NCBI GenBank assembly: GCA_946413655.1
Contig: CAMKLO010000006.1
Span: 17,192-81,191, forward strand
Direction of reading: 5' to 3'
Length of the DNA: 64,000 bases
Source of the DNA: an uncultured Fibrobacter sp.
Lineage (GTDB): Bacteria > Fibrobacterota > Fibrobacteria > Fibrobacterales > Fibrobacteraceae
Shown here: in pieces, positions 59,578 through 64,000 of the stretch
Numbering within the stretch: position 1 is the stretch's first letter
Layout of the letters: every line of letters starts with the position of its first letter
Notes under the pieces: generated by a model
Told to the model about the DNA's origin: nothing
The model's database searches: none
Seen by the model: only the letters and a program-made list of their open reading frames with translations
Position numbers and translations under genes: made by a program

Positions 59578-61908
59578 ATGTACGATCCTCGATTTTTACC
59601 CATTTGCAAAGAAGACCTGGACGAACTCGGTTGGGATTACGTTGACGTGATCATCATCAGCGCCGACGCCTACGTAGATCACCCTTGCTTTGGGCATGCG
59701 GTTGTCGGGCGACTTTTGGAACATGAAGGCTTGCGCGTGGCGATACTCCCGCAGCCGAACTGGCGCGACGACTTGCGCGATTTCAAGAAGCTCGGGAAAC
59801 CGCGACTTTTCTTTGCGATTTCGAGCGGCATGGATTCCATGGTGAACCACTACACCGCCGCGAAACGCCTCCGCAGCGACGACGCCTTTACGCCGGGGAA
59901 CAAAGCCGGATTCCGCCCCGATTATGCGACTTACACTTACGCAAAAATTTTAAAGAAGCTCTACCCCGACGTGCCGCTGCTCATTGGCGGTCTCGAATCG
60001 AGCCTTCGCCGCGTAACGCATTACGACTACTGGAGCAACAGACTCAAGCCCAGTATTTTATTCGATACGCAAGCCGATATTCTCGTCTATGGTATGGGCG
60101 AAAAGCCGCTGAAAGAAATTGTTCGTTTGCTCAAAAAAGGCGTTCCGTTTTCGAGTTTAAATTCCGTTCCGCAAACCGCTTATTTGGCGCCCAAAGGGAA
60201 CATTCCGAAGAACAGCAATTGGGAAGACATGCGGTTGTACAGCTACGAGGAATGCCTAGAAAGCAAGCGGAATCAAATCGAGAACTGCCGCCGGGTGGAT
60301 ATCGAATGCAACAAGTGGTTCCAGCGCCGCATTCTGCAGGATGTCGCCGAGCAGACCGTGGTGATTAACCCCGCGTACCCGCCGATGGAATATGGCGAAC
60401 TCGACGAAAGTTTCGAATACCCGTACGCCCGCGAACCGCACCCGCGTTACAAGAAGCGCGGAAACGTGCCTGCGTTTGACATGATCAAGTTCAGCATCAA
60501 CACGCACCGTGGCTGTTTCGGCGGTTGCAGTTTCTGCGCCATCAACGCGCACCAAGGCAAGTTCATCGCGAGCCGCAGCCGCGAAAGCATTCTGCGCGAA
60601 GTCGAAATTGTCACCAACATGGAAGGCTTTGCCGGAACGATTACAGACCTCGGCGGCCCCAGCGCGAACATGTACAACATGCGTGGCCGCGATCCGAGCC
60701 GTTGCCAAAAGTGCGCCCGTGCAAGCTGCCTTACGCCCAAGATTTGCGACAACATGGACACGCATCACGCCGAAATTTTGAGCCTTTATCGCGAAGTGCG
60801 CAACCACCCGAAAGTGAAGCACCTGTTCATCGGAAGTGGCGTCCGTTACGACATGCTATTGCAGGAGACGGATGACGAAGAACTCCGCAAGGACCACGAA
60901 GAATACGCCCGCGAACTCATCGACTACCACGTGAGCGGTCGCTTGAAAGTAGCACCCGAGCACACCAGCGACGCCGTGCTGAAATTGATGCGCAAGCCGA
61001 GCTTTACGTTGTTCCACAAATTCAAGGAATTCTTTGATGACGAATGCAAACGCATCGGCAAAAAGCAACAGCTGATTCCATACTTTATCAGTAGCCATCC
61101 GGGATGCACCGAAGCCGACATGGCTGAACTTGCGCTCGAAACGAAGCAATTAGGTTTCCAGTTGGAACAAGTTCAAGACTTTACGCCAACGCCGATGACC
61201 ATCGCGACCGAGATGTTCTACGCCGAAATGACGCCGGACGGAAAACCGCTCTTTGTCGCCAAAACGCCCGAAGAAAAAGCGAACCAAAAGCAGTTCTTCT
61301 TCTGGTACATTCCGGCAAACCGCCCACACCTGCGAGAAGTTCTGGAACGCCTCAAGATGGGTAAGGTCAGCCGCTTGCTGCTGAGCCGCACTGCAATGGC
61401 GGAGGGCAAGGAATACTTCCCGAGCAAGGAACGCGAACAGAACGAAGACTTCCGCAATCGCGAAATGCAAAAGCGCGAAGAACGCACGAATGCGTTACGC
61501 CCGAAAAAAGAGAAAGTCAAGAATCGCTGGCGCGACGATGGGTACGAAAGCCGCGGGGACCGCTGGGATGATAACCGAGAAATGCGCTCAGGAATGCGCG
61601 GGGACCGCTACGAAGACCGCGAACGCTTTGGCGAGAATCGCCAAGGTCGCCGAGAACAACGTTTTGAAACGCGATATGAACCGCGCGAGAATCGCTTTGG
61701 CGAGAATCGCCGCGATGGCGAACGCCGCGGGGACAATCGTTACGAAGACCGCCGCGACTTTGATCGTCGCGGGAATCAGCAGAATGCGCCGTTCCGCGAG
61801 CACCGCAATATCGAAGACAAGAACCGCTTCAACAGCGGCGAAATAAACCTCGCCAGCCGCCGCTCACACGGAAAAGGCTTCAAGAAGCCGACGTTTAAAA
61901 ATAAGTAA
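59578..61908 (+). CDS. ygiQ: YgiQ-family radical SAM protein with low-complexity RNA-binding-like tail
   Basis: From ATG 59578, with AGG 9 nt upstream, the protein has 776 residues. The N-terminal domain is the YgiQ type (DVIIISADAYVDHPCFGHAV). The radical SAM cluster motif is HRGCFGGCSFCAINAHQGKF, followed by ITDLGGPSANMYNMRGRDPS and SHPGCTEADMAELALETKQL. The function of the family is uncertain. After about residue 640 the protein becomes a tail of Arg, Asp, Glu, Gly and Asn with RFGENR occurring twice and YEDR-type motifs, ending in a basic GKGFKKPTFKNK. Such tails often bind RNA. Its stop runs into a heptad array. Confidence 0.88.
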   Translation: MYDPRFLPICKEDLDELGWDYVDVIIISADAYVDHPCFGHAVVGRLLEHEGLRVAILPQPNWRDDLRDFKKLGKPRLFFAISSGMDSMVNHYTAAKRLRSDDAFTPGNKAGFRPDYATYTYAKILKKLYPDVPLLIGGLESSLRRVTHYDYWSNRLKPSILFDTQADILVYGMGEKPLKEIVRLLKKGVPFSSLNSVPQTAYLAPKGNIPKNSNWEDMRLYSYEECLESKRNQIENCRRVDIECNKWFQRRILQDVAEQTVVINPAYPPMEYGELDESFEYPYAREPHPRYKKRGNVPAFDMIKFSINTHRGCFGGCSFCAINAHQGKFIASRSRESILREVEIVTNMEGFAGTITDLGGPSANMYNMRGRDPSRCQKCARASCLTPKICDNMDTHHAEILSLYREVRNHPKVKHLFIGSGVRYDMLLQETDDEELRKDHEEYARELIDYHVSGRLKVAPEHTSDAVLKLMRKPSFTLFHKFKEFFDDECKRIGKKQQLIPYFISSHPGCTEADMAELALETKQLGFQLEQVQDFTPTPMTIATEMFYAEMTPDGKPLFVAKTPEEKANQKQFFFWYIPANRPHLREVLERLKMGKVSRLLLSRTAMAEGKEYFPSKEREQNEDFRNREMQKREERTNALRPKKEKVKNRWRDDGYESRGDRWDDNREMRSGMRGDRYEDRERFGENRQGRREQRFETRYEPRENRFGENRRDGERRGDNRYEDRRDFDRRGNQQNAPFREHRNIEDKNRFNSGEINLASRRSHGKGFKKPTFKNK

Positions 61909-61910
61909 AC

Positions 61911-61931
61911 AGTGGTTAGTGGCTAGTGGTT
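61911..61931 (+). repeat. Short heptad array after ygiQ
   Basis: AGTGGTT, AGTGGCT and AGTGGTT follow three bases after the ygiQ stop codon. They match the AGTGGTT units of the 45539 array. A GCGTCATCCTGAG repeat follows about 20 nt later, as it does at 45593. Confidence 0.55.
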
Positions 61932-61952
61932 AGGAAATCCATTAGCGAAAGA

Positions 61953-61992
61953 GCGTCATCCTGAGGAGTGGAACGACGAAGGATCCAGTGAA
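61953..61992 (+). repeat. Dispersed GCGTCATCCTGAG...GGATCCAGTGAA repeat
   Basis: This copy matches the unit at 45593-45713 at both ends. Sequences of this type (GTCATCCTGAG ... AAGGATCCAGTGA) are common dispersed repeats in many bacterial genomes. No function is inferred here. Confidence 0.5.
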
Positions 61993-62005
61993 ATTTCCTT
62001 TACAT

Positions 62006-62036
62006 GTCATGCCCGCCTCCGAGCGGGCATCTCCTT
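62006..62036 (+). repeat. GTCATGCCCG hairpin repeat, copy 1
   Basis: GTCATGCCCG and CGGGCAT form a stem around CCTCCGAG, followed by CTCCTT. The same unit appears in reverse orientation at 63810-63839 with a different loop (ACTTGAT). Confidence 0.55.
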
Positions 62037-62204
62037 TCTCGTTTTACATAAAAATAGAGATTCCCTCCTGGAACGGAGTCCGGGACAAAGGTGGCGGGAA
62101 TAATAACGCTAATTGCAGGCTCTGCATAACGAAAAAATGCCCGACAAAAATCGAACATTTTCAAAAACTTTACGAGGCTCGGTCATGTCATGTCCATGCA
62201 AGCA

Positions 62205-62278
62205 TGGTCGCGACTCTCGCCTTTTGCGTTTGTCGCCTTAAAAAGGCTCGCTTAGGAGTGTGCAAGCACACTCCACCA
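62205..62278. repeat. 74-bp direct repeat, copy 1 (noncoding copy of the prmA tail)
   Basis: This 74-bp sequence is identical to 62415-62488, where it contains the last nine codons of prmA and its stop. It includes a perfect palindromic stem GGAGTGTG/CACACTCC and a GCCTTAAAAAGGC hairpin. Here it codes for nothing. Confidence 0.8.
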
Positions 62279-62361
62279 TTGCAATCTCACTTCGTGTGAT
62301 TGCCAAACGCCGAGGCTCGGTCATGCCCAAGCAAGGTTGACGCTTCGCGTCCGTGGCTTCA

Positions 62362-62402
62362 TTTATCAAATATAAAACCATAAATGGTTTATGCTTGATA
62401 AA
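62362..62402. repeat. Nested palindrome (cruciform-like)
   Basis: TTTATCAA pairs with TTGATAAA outside, and AAACCAT pairs with ATGGTTT inside with an AA loop. The two stems together make a 41-nt structure downstream of prmA on its strand. It lacks a U tract, so it is not a typical terminator. Confidence 0.5.
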
Positions 62403-62414
62403 TTTGCTCACTCT

Positions 62415-62488
62415 TGGTCGCGACTCTCGCCTTTTGCGTTTGTCGCCTTAAAAAGGCTCGCTTAGGAGTGTGCAAGCACACTCCACCA
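62415..62488. repeat. 74-bp direct repeat, copy 2 (contains the prmA C-terminus)
   Basis: Identical to 62205-62278. It spans the final residues of PrmA (WWSVLAHS), the TAA stop and about 48 bp downstream. Confidence 0.8.
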
Positions 62489-63304
62489 CTCGCCTTTTTC
62501 GCGTTCAACGGAGACTTTGAAGCCGGCTTCTTCGAACCACTTGAGGATGTAATCTTTTTCGGTGACTAGCTGTCCGCTGATGATGAGTTCGCCACCTTCG
62601 GCGAGTAAGTCTTCAATGTCATCGCGGAGTGGCCAAAGTTCGCTGCGGATCATGTTGCAGAGAATCACGTCGAACTTCGTTCCGTCCTTGAACGCATCCA
62701 GGAATCCAAGCACACAGTCGCTTTCGCCAAAGCCATTGCGTTCAAAGTTTTCCGCAATGCAGGGAATCGTGAGCGGGTCGATTTCCGTACCCACAGCAAG
62801 GCTTGCGCCCTTGCGACGCGCAAACATCGCGAGAATGCCCGTGCCCGTACCAATATCGAGAACAGTCTTGCCATTAAAATCAATATTTTCCATGAGCGCG
62901 GCACAGCTACTCGTCGTCTCGTGCTCGCCCGTTCCAAATGCAGTCTTTGCCTCAAGTTCCAAGACAACCGCTTCAGGATCTTCCGGCGTGAACTCCACCC
63001 AAGGCGGACGCACCCAAAGGTGCTCGCTCACAGCCACCGGCTGTGCGCGGTCACGCCACCACTTGTCCCAATCCTTCGCAGGCTCCTCCGTCACCGTGAA
63101 GTTGTACTGCGGGAATTCCGCCACAATGCGGTCGCGTTCCGCCTTATCGCCCGTGTAAAAACAGAACTCCGTGCGGCCAGCCGTCACCGGGTCCAGTTCT
63201 TCGAGCGTTGCAACACCGGCCTCAAAAAGCAGGTAGCTTGCAATTTCATATTCTTCATCGGGACAGTTGCCCTGAGCCTTGTACCAAGTATCGATTTTTT
63301 GCAT
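62462..63304 (-). CDS. prmA: Ribosomal protein L11 methyltransferase PrmA
   Basis: The 280-residue protein trimethylates ribosomal protein L11. Its C-terminal SAM domain has TAFGTGEHETTSSCAALMEN, KTVLDIGTGTGILAMFARRK, VGTEIDPLTIPCIAENFERN and FDVILCNMIRSE, where the NPP-type motif of amino-methylases reads CNMI. The N-terminal half recognises L11 (DKWWRDRAQPVAVSEHLWVR). The last residues and stop lie inside a 74-bp direct repeat. It is a single gene. Confidence 0.92.
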   Translation of the reverse strand: MQKIDTWYKAQGNCPDEEYEIASYLLFEAGVATLEELDPVTAGRTEFCFYTGDKAERDRIVAEFPQYNFTVTEEPAKDWDKWWRDRAQPVAVSEHLWVRPPWVEFTPEDPEAVVLELEAKTAFGTGEHETTSSCAALMENIDFNGKTVLDIGTGTGILAMFARRKGASLAVGTEIDPLTIPCIAENFERNGFGESDCVLGFLDAFKDGTKFDVILCNMIRSELWPLRDDIEDLLAEGGELIISGQLVTEKDYILKWFEEAGFKVSVEREKGEWWSVLAHS

Positions 63305-63415
63305 GGGTAAAATTTATCAAATTCAACGACCGACAGGTCAAGAATCAATGAAATTGCTCTCATTATGCAGTTTTCACGCTTTTTTCGGCTTGTTCATACA
63401 CGAAACTTTGACACA

Positions 63416-63655
63416 TTACATACTAAATCAAAAAAATCGAGGTCTTAGTATGTAAAATGGGAAGGAAAAAGCCCCTTTCAAAGCCAGCAAACAGACTTTT
63501 AAGCCTATTTCAGGCCTTATCCCCACAAAAAATTGACTTTTGCGCACTAAAATTACATACTAAATGCAATAAATTGCGATTTAGTATGTACGCAGACAAA
63601 GTAACAACATTCCAATTACATACTAAAACGCCCCTAAGACCATTTTAGTATGTAA
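63416..63655. repeat. Three inverted pairs of a 11-12 bp motif (TTAGTATGTAA)
   Basis: Left halves TTACATACTAAA start at 63416, 63553 and 63616; right halves (T)TTAGTATGTA(A) start at 63445, 63580 and 63643. The spacers are 17, 15 and 14 nt. The middle pair extends to a 17-bp stem through GCAAT/ATTGC. Six occurrences in 240 bp cannot be chance. Confidence 0.75.
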
Positions 63656-63809
63656 ACGAGGTGCAATTTTTTCCCATTTCCCTCATTTTTCATCCTTCCG
63701 GCACAGAACACGACTTTACGCCCCCTATTCAACAGTACGCCCCCAAGCCGTTCAAATAAACAGCGGCAAAAAGAAATATATTTACAATAATTCAAGCAAT
63801 ATCATTTTC

Positions 63810-63839
63810 AAGGAGATGCCCGATCAAGTCGGGCATGAC
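63810..63839 (-). repeat. GTCATGCCCG hairpin repeat, copy 2
   Basis: On the minus strand it reads GTCATGCCCGACTTGATCGGGCATCTCCTT, where the stem is GCCCG/CGGGC. It lies 37 bp before the Fic start codon and matches the copy at 62006-62036. Confidence 0.55.
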
Positions 63840-63875
63840 AACGCTTCACAAGAATGACGATTGAGCCGAATAACC

Positions 63876-64000
63876 ATGCTTTACATCCACCAATTCCCAG
63901 ACTGGACGCGGTTCCGCTTCGATTCTCCCAAGGTGCTCAACGCGCTTGGGCAGACACGCCTTGAAGAAGGCAAACTCATCGGAATCATGCAAATCTGCGG
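63876..64000 (+). CDS. Fic family protein, N-terminal DUF4172 part (partial at window edge)
   Basis: ATG 63876 opens a frame that continues to the window end. The 41 visible residues (LYIHQFPDWTRFRFDSPKVL, then LGQTRLEEGKLIGIMQICG) match the DUF4172 N-terminus of Fic proteins (YIHQxxWPxFxW ... RxxQGxLLGxM). Fic proteins AMPylate target proteins; the catalytic HPFx[D/E]GN motif lies outside the window. It is not in the ORF track because only its beginning is present. A hairpin repeat lies just upstream. Confidence 0.7.
   Translation, partial: MLYIHQFPDWTRFRFDSPKVLNALGQTRLEEGKLIGIMQIC

Larger units (their letters stand above)
61909..62461. other. Gene-free repeat cluster between ygiQ and prmA
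   Basis: No gene is supported; the 103-residue ORF at 61988 consists of repeats. In order it holds a short heptad array (61911-61931), a GCGTCATCCTGAG...GGATCCAGTGAA unit (61953-61992), a GTCATGCCCG hairpin (62006-62036), a copy of the prmA tail (62205-62278), repeated GAGGCTCGGTCATG stretches and a nested hairpin (62362-62402). The cluster ends at the prmA stop. Confidence 0.65.
63305..63875. other. Gene-free interval with a six-copy TTAGTATGTAA motif array
   Basis: No gene is supported in this interval; the 63-residue ORF at 63457 is built around the repeats. It holds three inverted pairs of TTACATACTAAA / TTTAGTATGTAA between 63416 and 63655, then a GTCATGCCCG hairpin copy (63810-63839) and the leader of a Fic gene. 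Confidence 0.65.

Noticed and set aside
61988-62299. 103-residue plus-strand ORF
   Set aside because: Built entirely from dispersed repeats including the copied prmA tail; no ribosome-binding site or protein-like composition.
63457-63648. 63-residue ORF in the motif array
   Set aside because: It spans the TTAGTATGTAA repeats and has no ribosome-binding site, so it is probably chance.
63416-63655. CRISPR-like array
   Set aside because: The motif is only 11-12 bp and alternates in orientation with unequal gaps (29, 108, 27, 36, 27 nt); no cas genes are near.

Overview
The window looks like a chromosomal segment of Fibrobacter or a close relative. The main evidence is a lipoprotein with a serine-rich linker followed by a domain I recognise as the 'Fibrobacter succinogenes major paralogous' domain (58555-59565), and a 932-residue lipoprotein resembling the F. 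succinogenes TIGR02171 paralogous family (21859-24657). Family names come from memory of the families. No search was run.

Positions 1-28616 form a large surface-glycan locus. A run of LicD-family genes (1-2093) faces a six-gene minus-strand operon (8231 to 2112) that starts with PEP mutase and phosphonopyruvate decarboxylase, the two committed steps of phosphonate synthesis. The operon continues with a metallophosphoesterase, an SDR dehydratase/epimerase, a LicC-like nucleotidyltransferase and an unassigned Rossmann enzyme. A plus-strand operon (8365-12780) encodes glycosyltransferases, UDP-galactopyranose mutase and a glycerol-3-phosphate cytidylyltransferase. It is followed by a Wzy-like polymerase, a CDP-glycerol glycerophosphotransferase-like enzyme, more glycosyltransferases, a heparinase-like protein, a CotH-like lipoprotein, the TIGR02171-like protein and two nucleotide-sugar dehydrogenases. 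Together they suggest a galactofuranose- and uronate-containing polysaccharide carrying glycerol-phosphate and phosphonate or phosphocholine-like substituents.

Positions 28722-41601 hold a DMT permease, a small four-helix-bundle (IVP family) gene inside a repeat-bounded element, a lytic transglycosylase, PTS EI and HPr, an MlaD-like protein, TrmH, an M16-like lipoprotein, two tandem small peptides next to a candidate structured RNA, a decayed exported peptide, a broken Rpn nuclease gene and BatB. Positions 41602-47359 hold a degenerate GGDEF gene inserted between batB and batA, AzlC/AzlD, an exported protein and MltG.

Positions 47631-54623 are one minus-strand operon: a membrane protein, an ABC ATPase and permease, two degenerate PilT-like ATPases and a patatin-like/beta-barrel protein. 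RsmG, an outer-membrane-like protein, QueH, the Fibrobacter lipoprotein, a YgiQ radical SAM enzyme, PrmA and the start of a Fic protein complete the window.

The most unusual signal is in the intergenic DNA. A repeat family with strict 7-nt periodicity (units like AGTTACT) occurs at seven loci. At one locus it brackets the IVP gene as inverted arms. At three others the same arms surround only a short core that resembles the IVP start region, as expected for miniature derivatives of a mobile element. Other intergenic signals are a hairpin repeat with compensatory stem changes that supplies stop codons, a six-copy TTAGTATGTAA motif array, a 74-bp duplication of the prmA tail, and several near-leaderless promoters.
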